From: Sphaeroforma sirkka
Taxonomy: Eukaryota > Opisthokonta > Ichthyosporea > Ichthyophonida
Direction: 5' to 3'
Length of the DNA stretch: 42,428 bases
Assembly (NCBI GenBank): GCA_001586965.3
Contig: LUCW03002451.1
Span: forward strand, 1 to 42,428
The notes under the pieces were generated by a model. That model did no database searches. It was not told the DNA's origin and saw nothing but the letters and a program-made list of their open reading frames with translations. Of the stretch, positions 25,599 to 42,428 are shown one piece after another (the first letter of the stretch is position 1; each line of letters starts with the position of its first letter). Both the position numbers and the translations under genes were made by a program.

Positions 25599-25829
25599 TT
25601 TTCGATTACATTTGGAGGAGTGGCAACTTGTGAGTTGTGGATGTGATAAAGTGATTGTGTGGTCTTAATGCACGACTCCATATGGCAATCCTCTACAATG
25701 ACGCTAGTAGTATTTATACTGGTTCCAACTATACGATCAGTATTTTATATAGATCCAACTATGCATTGTCAGTATAATGTATGCAATTTCACAATAGAAA
25801 TATATAATTCGGTTCAACTACACATTAGG

Positions 25830-26225
25830 CTTTGATTTAAAAACAATATTAAAATTAATACATTTACATACTAAAATAGGTTAAAGCTAGTACAAATACA
25901 TAGTAGACTAGATTGAAATCGGTACGTACACATACTAAACTAGGTTAAAATCGGCACAAGTAAATACTAGAATAAGTTGAAATGGTACAAATAAATAGTC
26001 GACTAATAAAATTAGCACATGTACTTATTAGACTAGGTATAAATCGTTACATTTACATGCTATACTAGTAGGTTTGAATCGTTGCAAATACATACTAGAT
26101 TAGGTCATTATCGGTATAAATACATACTAGATAAAATCGTTACACCTAGCTTTGAATCTGTTGAAATACATATCGGATCGGATCTACATTGATGCAAATA
26201 CATATTGGACAAGGTGTAAAGCTGA
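25830..26225. repeat. Degenerate ~37-bp minisatellite
   Basis: Variants of AATACATACTAGACTAGGTT plus AAAATCGGTAC recur about ten times. It lies between NOL10 and the 3' end of the cupin-DUF952 gene. The rest of 25270-26890 shows no gene. Confidence 0.75.
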
Positions 26226-26893
26226 TTGTTAGAAGGTTTGATTGGAGATGCAGGGTCTCGACCACGTACCACTCTGGGAGCTAGGTATACCAGTTTTAAC
26301 TAGCCCGAAACCAGCCGAATTTACGTAAAAGGAATTCACAATTGGTTCGCCAGTTATAGCTAAGGAACTAACTATAGATTAAATTGGGTACACATTGATC
26401 AAAATTCGACGTAGCGGTAACTACGAAATACTCTATGTAGTCGTAAGCCTATCACATAGTGATGGGAGATCTCTTAGAAGGTCAGGTGAATTTTTTTGGG
26501 TGCTATAGTGCCGACTGAAGACTCAACAAAAGTAGTCTGAACTACATACATAGTCATAAATCACTTCGGCTTATGCAAAACGCAATGCTTCTTTTTCCAA
26601 TCTTGCTTGTTAATTTTGTTGTTTCTACTTTAGGTGGTAACTACCGATTCTCATTCGAACTATCACACCTTTAGTGATATTTACTTTAGTAGTGTTCTCA
26701 ATCGAATAGTAAGCAGCAGACAAAATGTTTTCGTATACCAGCCAGCGCTCGATGGGGGTACGACCAGTTATTCGTAGAAGCATTGTCATCTGTATGGGTA
26801 CACATAAGCATCACTCAAGTGGTGCAACTGCTGTGTCATACCAGCGAATTGCCTGGCTATATGCTTACAAATGTGGATCAGTTCTGAAATGAA

Positions 26894-26899
26894 TTTATT
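26894..26899 (-). terminator. Candidate poly(A) signal of the cupin-DUF952 gene
   Basis: TTTATT on the plus strand (AATAAA in the transcript) lies 54 nt past the stop codon. Confidence 0.5.
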
Positions 26900-26952
26900 T
26901 ACGATTCAGTACAGACAAACGTATGTATACGCTATGACTTTTATATCTAACT

Positions 26953-29795
26953 TCACGCCAGGCCCTCAATGGACACGTACTTGCGACCGTCTCTCACCAT
27001 CTTGTACTCTTTAGTCACCACGTGTGGAGGTATTCCGCCAATGATATGCGGGAATATCCACTTTGCCGCCTGATTCTCTGCTTGTTTATCACCTACCGGC
27101 ATAGCTTCTTCATCTTTAACGCGTATACCTGCATTGTGCAGTGCCGTCCGGGTGAATTCCAGGCACAGCCAGTCGCCAGCAACATCCTGTGAGAACATAA
27201 GTGCATGTTGAAATTGGTATTGCGTTGAAAGTGGTCGTATACAGCACTGAAAATAGCAAACCACAAAGAAAAAGACTCATGAGTTGTGACGAGAGCGTAC
27301 AAGTGTGTCTGGATACCATACAGGATTTTCAGCAGTGTTTCGTGACATTTCGTAACAAACCATCCCACATTATATTCTAGAGCACACCTAAGAGTGCGAG
27401 CACAAAGCTACAAAACAGCACGCATACTGTGTAGTAGTGATTGTAACGAGTGCGTCGCAATGACTGACCGTGATTCTCAACCGTTTGCGTACGTAAGCGA
27501 TATATTAAATGTATCACTGTGTAGGGAATCTTTAATCCCATACTCAAACATCGCCACGTTAAGATACCTGTCCCGTGCGAAACAAATTAACACTCACAGT
27601 TTCAATGCACCTTTCCAGGTAGTATATACACACCTGATAAAAATTGTTAGCGGTGGTGATCAACCGTGAGGGTACCCCTGTGCCGTGTGTGAAGTAGCCA
27701 TCCTTCTCGTATGTAGCAGGGTAGTAGGCCTTTCCGGATTTCTTTACATCCTCCCATTCAGCTTTGGTGGTCATGTGGTAGATAACTTCGGGCTTCGTTT
27801 CAATCGAATCCTATGCATATATATAGTTTGGAATTTCAAAGACAGACACGGGTGAGTTAGAATGAAATGTTGCCAACAGTTGGTTGTACTGAAGCACCAA
27901 TGGCCAACTATGGGTTGATTCTACTACAGCTAGAAATTGCTTGGATGTTACATACATGCTAATTTTTGTTGCCATTTTTAAATACAGTGACTCAGCATTG
28001 CGAAATCGAATGTTAAAGCTATTTATGGAAATGAGATAATGATGAAATTCATACGAAATGAACGGTAGAGAAAAACGAACATCGATCAACACCCTGAATT
28101 AAAAGATTCTGAATACTATTCTTCAGCACTCTGAAATAAGAGCTTCCGTATACTATTCTTCAGTGTTGGCACACAATGCACTACAGATCAGTATACGTGA
28201 AGGAATTTTTGATTGGGTGTGCCTAGAGTGAGTTGCATCTATATACGCCGTCAGTCGAAGAGATTTACAAGCTATACTACCTTAAATAGCAAGGTCGCAT
28301 TTGTACTAGTACGGTTCATGCATGCACCGGTCATTTTACAAGGCTTTGCAGATAGATGAGATAGACACGGATTGCAAATACAGTACTACGTATGTGTGAC
28401 TGTCGCGTCATGTGCAACATAAACATATAATACGGACAATAATACTTGATATAATATACGTATATCCAATTGCTCTACATGCATTGGTTGATGGATACTT
28501 TGGAACTTAAACAGTGAGCGTACACAAAAAAGAATATTTAAATATGTTTTACCATTTATATTCGACTGAGCGTGTTTCCCTTCCTTCTGTATATAGATAT
28601 GTCATTTGTTCTTGTACTTTTCGGATACACTCCAGATTTGTGTATGAGTATAGCATATTGCGTTTGTATGCACATACATAGAATTGTCAAAGTTTGTAAG
28701 GTCGGTACAGTAGGCGAATGAAAACTTAAAAACATGATTGAAAACTATACAACGGCGGCATATACGCGCACGCGCCCACGCATATGTACAAACACATGTA
28801 CCTGCTCAGTCTGAGAACAGCTCATATTACATATGATTTGTATACAATATATCCAATATTATATGCCCACGTATATTTATCTCAAAATTTCCACATATTT
28901 TACACACATATATGCACATCCGAATAATTGCGAGCCAAAGTGATACGTACACAACAGCACATACAGGACAACCTCGCCCAAAGTCATATATATATAATTT
29001 AAATGTACGAGCCTTCCTCCATATAGTACATACGTAATGTAAACAGATATTCGTACACAGTCGCACATAAGCAACTCCGCCCGCAATTCAACTGTTGATG
29101 AACACAAAGTTGTATCACTCGAAATAAATATAAAGTTTCATCGCACTAGGTTGATACAAAATTTGAATCGCTTTGAGTTAATCTATCTGTGTGGTGTTAC
29201 GCTTGAGATGGTCTGTAGCTGTACCTGTATACTGGTCATTTGTTTTTACGCAGAGCCTCGATTCGCAATTTTATAAATCTACTCAAGAGGTACACGTACA
29301 CAACTGCACACAAGATAGCCTCGCCCGCAATCAAATATACACGATGATGTGTAATGGCAATAGTTATACCTGTGAGCTGGCTGGTTCTTCTTTCTTATGG
29401 TGCACCTGGAGTCCAGTGGAGACGGCTCGGTGTTCATCGGTAGTATTCTCGCGTATGCACCGTTCAGGTGTGAAAGCTGGTATACACACCGGTATATATA
29501 CTGTATCTTCTACAAAGAATATTTTAACCCGTGTACCTTTCTCCATTAGCACGGTTTCACCCTGAGCTACATACATATCAGCCTTGCCTTCTACTTCTAA
29601 CATCAGTTTCCCACTCGGCACGTTGATCCATTCGTCATAGTCTAGCGTCAACCAGGGCTCGCTAGTCCCGGCAGCGGCGGTAACCATGGCAACCGACACT
29701 CCATCGCTCTTGGAGGCAACATTGCCTACCAGTTCATCAATGCACAGACCACCACCCTCTACCACACGCACTGTCTTGCCTACTAATTTCGGCAT
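26953..29795 (-). CDS. Cupin-DUF952 fusion protein, 3 exons
   Basis: Exons 29795-29370, 27810-27634 and 27186-26953 (837 nt, 278 residues), all phase 0 with GT-AG introns. Residues 1-142 form a cupin barrel: SEPWLTLDYDEWINVPSGK is the motif 1 strand pair, then LMEKGTRVKIFF and YIPVCIPAFTPERC. The usual HxH metal ligands of motif 1 are LDYDE here, so metal binding, if any, differs from classic cupins. Residues about 152-278 match DUF952 (PF06108): VIYHMTTKAEW, YFTHGTGVPSRL, WLCLEFT, PVGDKQA, WIFPHIIGGIPPHVV. DUF952 has, as I recall, been placed in the ADP-ribosyltransferase superfamily, with the YHM and THGT segments near the NAD pocket; that is from memory, and activity is unknown. The start is the Met in MPKLVGKTVRVV. 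It is transcribed divergently from the hydrolase gene. Confidence 0.87.
28946..29331. repeat. Three scattered copies of a ~36-bp sequence
   Basis: CGTACACAACAGCACATACA plus GGACAACCTCGCCC at 28946, CGTACACAGTCGCACATAAG at 29052 and CGTACACAACTGCACACAAG at 29295 share their continuation into CTCGCCCGCAAT. All lie in intron 1 of the cupin-DUF952 gene, on the exon 1 side. The remainder of that intron (27811-28940) shows nothing beyond a short repeat of ATACTATTCTTCAG near 28115 and 28151. Confidence 0.65.
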
Positions 29796-30078
29796 AACTA
29801 TTTCTCTCTATAGAAACGATAGCGATAATCGTGAAATTGTGTTATATATTATTAATGATCGTTCTGATACCTTCTCTCGCACAGGAAGTTTATCTATGCT
29901 TCTTGATGAATCTGTCCTGAGCGGTGTATTTGATCTATTTATTCATATGCTTCTTTAATGTGTAGTAGAGCGCATATGAATATTTGTCTGATTAATATTT
30001 AGAAGGCTATGTTATTCGTCACATCCAACATGTTGACATCTTTGTGTTGTGTGAGCAGGCAGTAAAAACTACCGGGAA

Positions 30079-30086
30079 TGACGTCA
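30079..30086. promoter_or_regulatory. CRE palindrome TGACGTCA, copy 1
   Basis: Perfect bZIP (CREB/ATF) palindrome in the 656-bp divergent spacer, 283 bp upstream of the cupin-DUF952 start and 373 bp upstream of the hydrolase start. Confidence 0.5.
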
Positions 30087-30103
30087 TCAATTTACAGAAA
30101 ATA

Positions 30104-30111
30104 TGACGTCA
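30104..30111. promoter_or_regulatory. CRE palindrome TGACGTCA, copy 2
   Basis: Second perfect CRE, 25 bp from the first, with the same preceding A. A pair of exact 8-mers so close together is unlikely by chance in this A/T-rich setting. Confidence 0.5.
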
Positions 30112-30451
30112 ATACATGAGAACAGTACGAACTGTAATCTGCTGGACATGAGTGACAATTAAGGCAATCGTGTGTGAATATACTCGGGTGTATATCAGTG
30201 ATCAGATGCAGCTGGTCTGTGTACTAATAGGATTCGTAGTTGGGTTAAAATATCGTTCATACATACATATTTGGTTCAATCAGAATTATGGATACGTCAT
30301 GATATATGACATCATTGTTAAATAGGCAATACCCGCCTACCAGGTAGTCATATATACAGTCATATATACCAGTATTATACGTATGTGCATATAGATTGCG
30401 TACACGCTGCACATACACATAAAATTTTCTGAACACTAAACCTCTCTTGCA

Positions 30452-37284
<6,833 letters not shown>

Positions 37285-37584
37285 GCGAGTGAGAGAGAGA
37301 GAAAGATGGTGTGTGTGGTGCAGAGTGTAGAAGGCACAGGTGCTATGTATATGTATATGTACATGAAGTACATTCCCATTTCCACACTGGATGATTGTTC
37401 TGGAGTGGGTGCTTTGTATGTGGCTTCCATTGAGTTGCCAAACTTAGTCGACGTACGGGGCAAACATCAGCGCTCGCGCCGATGCAAACAACCGTTCGAG
37501 CGGCGAATATAACTGGTCGCTCCGCATGGGTTGAGGGGATGGAATCAGTGCTGTTAGAATGCGCTCATGTGGTCTATAGTTGCG

Positions 37585-37590
37585 AATAAA
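37585..37590 (+). terminator. Candidate poly(A) signal of the hydrolase gene
   Basis: AATAAA followed by a T-rich and TGTG stretch, about 300 nt after the stop codon. Confidence 0.5.
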
Positions 37591-37869
37591 TTTATTTTTT
37601 TATTGTGATGCACATATAGTGGTGTACTTGTGCTGCTTCTTAATCGCGGGATTCGTTCATCTGCAGAGTGCCATGTACTGACAGTATAGGCTCGAGTGTA
37701 GCCGGTGCACAGCCATGTGGGTCGTGTGACAACAGAGGACCTGTGGCAGTTCTATCCACGAGTGCTCTCGAACAAATTATGCGAAAACGTGTGTTGAAAG
37801 TAGTCATCTGTTCCCGTTGTGAATTATGCTTTGGATTATGACCAGAATTGAAGCGGGATCTCGGCAGAA

Positions 37870-38120
37870 TTCTGTTGTCATATTTTCTAAGATCTAAAGC
37901 TCAAAACTTCTAATATGTTGCCATATTTCTCAGCATTCAATCACATAAGATCTGATCTGTTGCCTTATTTTCTCAGAAGCAATCTTATAAGATATGGTCT
38001 GATGCCTTTTTTCTCAGAAGTAATCTCATAAGATCTGATCTGTTGCCTTATTTGCTCAGAAGTAATCTTTTAAGATATAGTCTGTTGCCTTATTCTCTTG
38101 AGATCTAAGCTGTTGCCTGA
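37870..38120. repeat. ~42-bp minisatellite, about six copies
   Basis: Units such as CTGTTGCCTTATTTTCTCAG plus AAGTAATCTTATAAGATCTGAT start near 37957, 37999 and 38040, with more diverged ones on either side. Confidence 0.85.
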
Positions 38121-38140
38121 GCCGTATATCGAGGCTCCAG

Positions 38141-38330
38141 AGATCTGCATGTGTGAGCATCATAGAAGCTACTACTGTACTATTGTGGATAGTTTCTACG
38201 GGCTTTAATCACCGGGGCTCAGGGGATCTGCATGTGTGTGCATCATAGAAAGCTACTCCTGTACTATTGTGGATAGTTTCTACTGGCTTCAACATCAGGG
38301 CTCAGAAGATCTGCATGTATGAACTGATGT
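38141..38330. repeat. 83-bp tandem repeat, two copies plus a partial third
   Basis: AGATCTGCATGTGTGAGCAT at 38141 recurs around 38224 and, as a partial unit, at 38308. The two full copies share TGTACTATTGTGGATAGTTT. Confidence 0.85.
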
Positions 38331-38334
38331 ATGA

Positions 38335-38835
38335 AGATTACGTAAACTATGTATGAACTAATGTATGAAAACTACGTATGAACGAATGAATGAAAACCAT
38401 GTTTGAACTAGTGTATACGCACTATGTTATGAACAATGTATGAACTATTGCATGCAAACTGTGCGTAAACTATGTATGAACATGTAAGAACTGATGTATG
38501 AAAACTATGTATGAACTAGTGTATAAGAACTAATGCATGAAGACTACGTAAACTATGTATGAACTAATGTATGAAAACTACGTATGAACGAATGAATGAA
38601 AACCATGTTTAAACTAGTGTATACGAACTATGTATGAACATGTATGAACTGATGTATGAAAACTATGTATGAACTAGTGTATAAGAACTAATGCATGAAG
38701 ACTACGTAAACTATGTATGAACTAATGTATGAAAACTACGTATGAACGAATGAATGAAAACCAGTGTATACGAACTATGTATGAACAATGTATGAACTAT
38801 TGCATGCGAACTGTGCGTAAACTATGTATGAAATA
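38335..38835. repeat. Higher-order minisatellite of TATGAACTA-type units
   Basis: Short variants (ACTATGTATGAACTAATG, AACTACGTATGAACGAATGA) are organised into a larger unit: GACTACGTAAACTATGTATG begins at 38542 and again at 38700, 158 bp apart, and a diverged start lies at 38336. Confidence 0.85.
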
Positions 38836-39009
38836 AATAAACTACGTGTTAACTATCTACAACCTATGTGTAATTTATGTATGCGTTGTGTATATATAAA
38901 CTATACACATGCGAACGGATCGAAGGTAAAGAGAATTAACCACTATACATATTAAAAATGTTTCGATTGTCTTGCTATTTATCTATATGGCCCTAAAACT
39001 ATTCTAACC

Positions 39010-39610
39010 AAACCAATAAGGCACTGCCACTGATTGCGACCGCAACACGCTTCCCACCACCACACCACCTTGAGCTACATCTTCACTATTCACTGCCTTG
39101 AGTTACACGCTAAGTGCATAAAGCTGTTGCTGTCGATGCCCTCACAGCGCACCAATCGCCATCGTTCACCCGTTATATTCCGACCCCCTAATCCAAAAAA
39201 AGGAGTTAGCATTTCCAACGCAGGATAGTCGCCAATAACTCCAAACTCCCGCAACTAATTCCTCACAGTGGCCACTGATTCCTAATAGTCGCTTCTAATA
39301 CGTCACACTCGCTACTTGAAACTCACGGCTGCCACTGCTTTTCACACAGTCGCAAATAGTTCTGCCACCAGGGCGACGCCAAAACACCAGTAACTACCAA
39401 ACAACCTGCAGAGAAGGACTGCCTGACACGTGCAACAATACCATATTTAGCTATTCTCTGCGTCATTCCCACAAAAAAACTATAGCTATTCTCGTACGCT
39501 CGTTCATTAACCCTCACTTACGCATCTCTCATCTTATGACACCCCCGTAAAAAAATCATGGCTATCCACATATGCCTGTTCACTGTCTTTGCATCGAGCA
39601 TCCCCTCTCT
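39010..39610. repeat. Weak degenerate repeats in the 3' flank of the ZNF706-like gene
   Basis: CCACTGATTCCTAATAGTCG and CCTCACAGTGGCCACTG-like phrases recur at 39010-39350; then two diverged copies of a segment with AAAAAAACTATAGCTATTCT or AAAAAATCATGGCTATCC lie at 39440-39600. No gene is seen from 38840 to 40209. Confidence 0.45.
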
Positions 39611-40209
39611 GTAGGATCGGCCACAGTATGCATATATCATACACAGAAAGCTTGCGCCTAACAGATATTAGCTAAAATGTTGATAATTCACACACACACC
39701 CCTCGCCAGCTCCCCGCAAGCATAGCTTCACAGCAGCAGTGAGCATCAACGTGTGCATGATCTATCGCTCGATTGGCTATATATTGTATAGGATTAATGT
39801 CCACTTAACCGCGCCTATCACCCCACTCACGTCTATGTGACTGTACTTAATCGCAAACACCATGCACATGCCTTCGTAGACTGATGATGCCAGACATCTC
39901 AACGATTCAACAACCTGCAGACAATCTCTGGAACACTTCACGGCCCTCGCATAAGCCCAGCAATGTTTTAGAATATACTTGCACCTTACACATTGTCCTC
40001 AGAACACATACACGCACATATACGTATATGAATACACGCACACGCACACACGCACACGCATATACGTATATATATACCTGTGTGTATGTGTGCGCGTTTG
40101 TGTGTACACGTCTGCTTCTGACTGGACAAGAATGCATCGTCTATTCCCAGAACCTCATTCATCACACAGCATACGCAGTCACACTTACACGCATACTCCT
40201 TAGACCTCA

Positions 40210-40437
40210 TTAGACCTCCTTCAGTTCGTCGGGCAAATCAGCCTTGGGATGCTTACTCTCAAAGTGTTCCTTGTATGTCACTGCCGACTGTATCATCATC
40301 ATGCACACCTTGCACTTAAACTGCATGCTTTTCTCAGCTACTTGGCGTGCATGTGGCCCTGTGTTCTTCTTGTTCTTTCCGGCTGCCTTGGCGGCAGCTT
40401 TCTGCTGCGCCTGCACTTTCTGCTGCCCTCTAGCCAT
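40210..40437 (-). CDS. ZNF706: ZNF706-like small zinc-finger protein, single exon
   Basis: A 75-residue, intronless gene nearly colinear with human ZNF706 (76 residues): the MARGQQKVQAQQK start is the SERF/4F5-like basic N-terminus, and FKCKVCMMMIQSAVTYKEHF followed by ESKHPKADLPDEL is the C2H2-type finger (Cys42, Cys45, His58, His63). The family (At2g23090-like / zf-met2 group) is ancient; human ZNF706 has been linked to control of stem-cell exit and to amyloid-modulating SERF-like activity. Nuclear or nucleolar location is likely from the basic N-terminus. No intron is needed, unlike its neighbours. It is convergent with the hydrolase and divergent from importin alpha. Confidence 0.95.
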   Translation of the reverse strand: MARGQQKVQAQQKAAAKAAGKNKKNTGPHARQVAEKSMQFKCKVCMMMIQSAVTYKEHFESKHPKADLPDELKEV

Positions 40438-42062
40438 GGTGTTATACGATGTATTATATTGCTTATAACCTACACAGTTGCAACACTGATAGTCGCTCTT
40501 ATTTGCTGTGCAGTATCTATACTTGCTACTCTCGTGGTCTCACTCTTCTTATCCTCGGCTGCACTGCGGTAAAAAACTGTGAATTGTTTTATGCTGGCCG
40601 CCTGGCCCACGTTTAACGGTTTCGAACGTTCGACTGTGACTCAGTGCCTGTGAAGTGTATGGTGTGGATCGGAGAGTGTGATTGGTCTGTGAGCCTGTGA
40701 CTCTCGTGTTGGAGTTTTCACTTACCCACCGAGTCCGACCCATGCGCAAACTCGCGCGGACTCGCAGTCGGCCAGCAGTGCCCAGTACTGTAAATCTAAC
40801 CCAATCAGTGAAAGTGGGCCAATTGAAATGCTGAACGTATACGTTTATTATTTATTCGATATATACACTAAAACGTATGAATGATTAGAAGAAAAAATGT
40901 AATATTTTAAAACAAATAAAAAAATTAAACGGATATGTAGCCTACAGAGAATGTTCGAATAATTTCAACCTTGGGCCATAGCCTAAAAAAAGAACTTTGG
41001 GGGGGTTTTTTACACATAGGGCCTCGAGCATGCACCTAAAATGTCAACTAAATAACCATCCGATATAAACGTTTTATGTATATTTACATGTTTTTTTTTT
41101 CAGTTGGCTATGATACATTGTACATACATTTAAAAAAAAGCGTTTTCACGCCTAATGCGTTGAGGCTTGAGGCTCGAGGTTTCTCCTTCAGCCCCCACTC
41201 GGAGCCCCGAGCCCCTCGAGTCCCCACTCGCATTGTCCTGAGGGCTGAGGCCCCAGCTCTCTTTAAAAATTGAACCACCCGCCAAAAGTCCAACAATAAA
41301 TAATCGAGCAGAGTGGATACTATTTTTAAACTGCCGTGGTTTCGTGGTGAGGGACTGAGGTCTAAAAAGTCACTCTAAGACTATGAGGCTTTGGAATGCC
41401 TGGGCCGTGGGGGACTAAAGACTAAGAGTGAAAGCGCGCCAATGGAGGTGAGTAGGGTTTTTAAAACCCTAAATTTTCTTATGTTTCGGTCTTTGAGCGT
41501 ATTGTGATTGGTGAAAAGTTTCCTTGCTCGTTTCTATTGGTTTAGGAATGGGACAGACAAAGCCTCTTGATTTACAGGGGGTATGTGCATCTGATGTGAC
41601 CGTATCGGTATAAGACGGTATCATCGTCTGCCATCCATAGCCTGGCCTAAAATACTATCTGCACAATGAACAATCGTATTCCTAGTAAAAATAAAATGAA
41701 CGTTGGCGTGCTCCTGGGCTGCCTATAAGTCGATGAATTGACGAGAAGAAGACTAAAAGACTTTAACGGAGGTCGCGACCTTGAACGAGATCGCCAGTGT
41801 TTGTTTATGTATTAAAAGGTTTCGAGACCGGAAACGAGTGTATCCACGCCCGAGCGTCGATGGCTTTGGTATACGAGTGGATCTATTCTTGTCGACGACT
41901 GGATTCAACCACCATCTCACAGTGACCCCTCTGAGATAGATTCAACCAACAGTTAGTGAAGTATATACATACAGATCTGTATAATATAGTGGCTTTTGTT
42001 AGTAGCAAGGTATAGTAAGTATAGTATATACGAAACTCAAATTAAAGACTTCCCAGTTCAAC
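40438..42062. other. Divergent intergenic region between ZNF706-like and importin-alpha genes
   Basis: No coding sequence recognised. The first 400 bp would hold the ZNF706-like promoter. 40890-41280 has A/T homopolymers and a G/C-rich segment with GGGCTGAGGCCC and CTCTTTAAAAATTGAA, both shared with the 4.6-6.4 kb repeat block. Nearer importin alpha are several ATTGG/CCAAT motifs (about 41443, 41510, 41538) and a GCGCGCCAAT at 41436, E2F-like in reverse. Confidence 0.5.
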
Positions 42063-42239
42063 ATGGATGACCGACAAAAGGGTTTAAAAAAACCAGGGCA
42101 AGGATGCCGATGTTGCACGCAGACAAAGGGCAAATGAGACAAACACTCTGCGCAAAGCAAATCGATTGGAGGCATTGCTGAAGCGAAGGAATGTGGGGAC
42201 GGAGTTATGGAGGAAGCGCCTGTCGGTAACAGTGCACAA
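42063..42239 (+). CDS. Importin alpha, first exon with IBB domain (partial, frame broken)
   Basis: Nuclear import adaptor that binds importin beta through its IBB domain and cargo through ARM repeats. The exon encodes MDDRQKGLK, then in the +1 frame NQGKDADVARRQRANETN followed by TLRKANRLEALLKRRNV, an excellent match to the IBB consensus (RLxxFKNKGKD...LRKxx...LLKRRNV). The two parts meet at a run of seven A at 42086-42092; six would keep one frame. No in-frame route from upstream exists because TAA precedes the IBB frame. The exon probably ends at 42239 before GTATGT (an alternative is GTAACA at 42225). ARM repeats would lie beyond the window. Confidence 0.8.
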
Positions 42240-42428
42240 GTATGTTATGCAAATGGTGTACTAATTTGTATGTTCAGACAGACGACTACAGATCTATCGA
42301 GGTATAATTATGTGTTTTTATATATTGGCAAACGTATACACACTTATTAGTATGAGTGTAGAGTACGCCATATAAGGCTATAGAAAGTTGAAAATTGCTA
42401 CACTGCTGCGCATCTATAATATATATAA

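Noticed and set aside
26240-26300. tRNA- or SINE-like B-box (GGTCGAGACCC on the minus strand)
   Set aside because: No acceptor stem, anticodon arm or correctly spaced A box can be drawn.

Overview
The window is eukaryotic nuclear DNA. It holds seven protein-coding genes, six complete or nearly complete and one cut by the right edge. They are rich in introns with GT-AG borders, and GTATGT is the most common donor. Introns and spacers are filled with (TA)n tracts and degenerate minisatellites. The NOL10, ZNF706-type and importin-alpha genes all look opisthokont, while the Mrr-like nuclease and the bacterial-flavoured CNA-B/SdrD-B repeats are not typical of animals. Together with the expanded introns this suggests a unicellular holozoan, most likely an ichthyosporean such as Sphaeroforma. 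That placement is an inference; no search was run.

Layout from left to right. (1) 175-3482, plus strand: a small Mrr-family nuclease with a possible mitochondrial presequence; its 2-kb first intron holds a foldback repeat and a 69-bp minisatellite. (2) 3.5-7.46 kb: no gene. It contains an A/T-homopolymer-rich block with a 375-bp MITE-like element. (3) 7463-13895, plus: a type I membrane protein of about 1,666 residues with signal peptide, beta-helix-like region, about six CNA-B/SdrD-B-like domains, a Cys-containing module, a polybasic site, one TM helix and a long Ser-rich tail. (4) 14.3-15.15 kb: a ~20-bp degenerate minisatellite. (5) 15443-25046, minus: the complete NOL10 (yeast Enp2) ribosome-biogenesis gene, 11 exons and 656 residues; several of its exon edges are duplicated in the adjacent introns. 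(6) 26953-29795, minus: a three-exon cupin-DUF952 fusion. (7) 29.8-30.45 kb: a divergent promoter with two perfect CRE palindromes. (8) 30452-37284, plus: a seven-exon HSL-type alpha/beta hydrolase. (9) 37.3-40.2 kb: a mosaic of minisatellites. (10) 40210-40437, minus: an intronless ZNF706-like zinc-finger protein. (11) 42063-42239, plus: the first exon of an importin alpha (IBB domain), running off the window.

The genes do not form an operon or one pathway. NOL10 and importin alpha are housekeeping. The membrane protein looks like a surface or adhesion receptor, and the nuclease, cupin-DUF952 protein and esterase are accessory enzymes of unknown substrate. Exon joins were chosen by splice motifs, conserved phase and alignment to family sequences known from memory; total exon lengths divide by three for the four complete multi-exon genes without a frame break (Mrr, NOL10, cupin-DUF952, hydrolase). 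Two genes have a one-base frame break at a 7-nt homopolymer, which may be assembly error.
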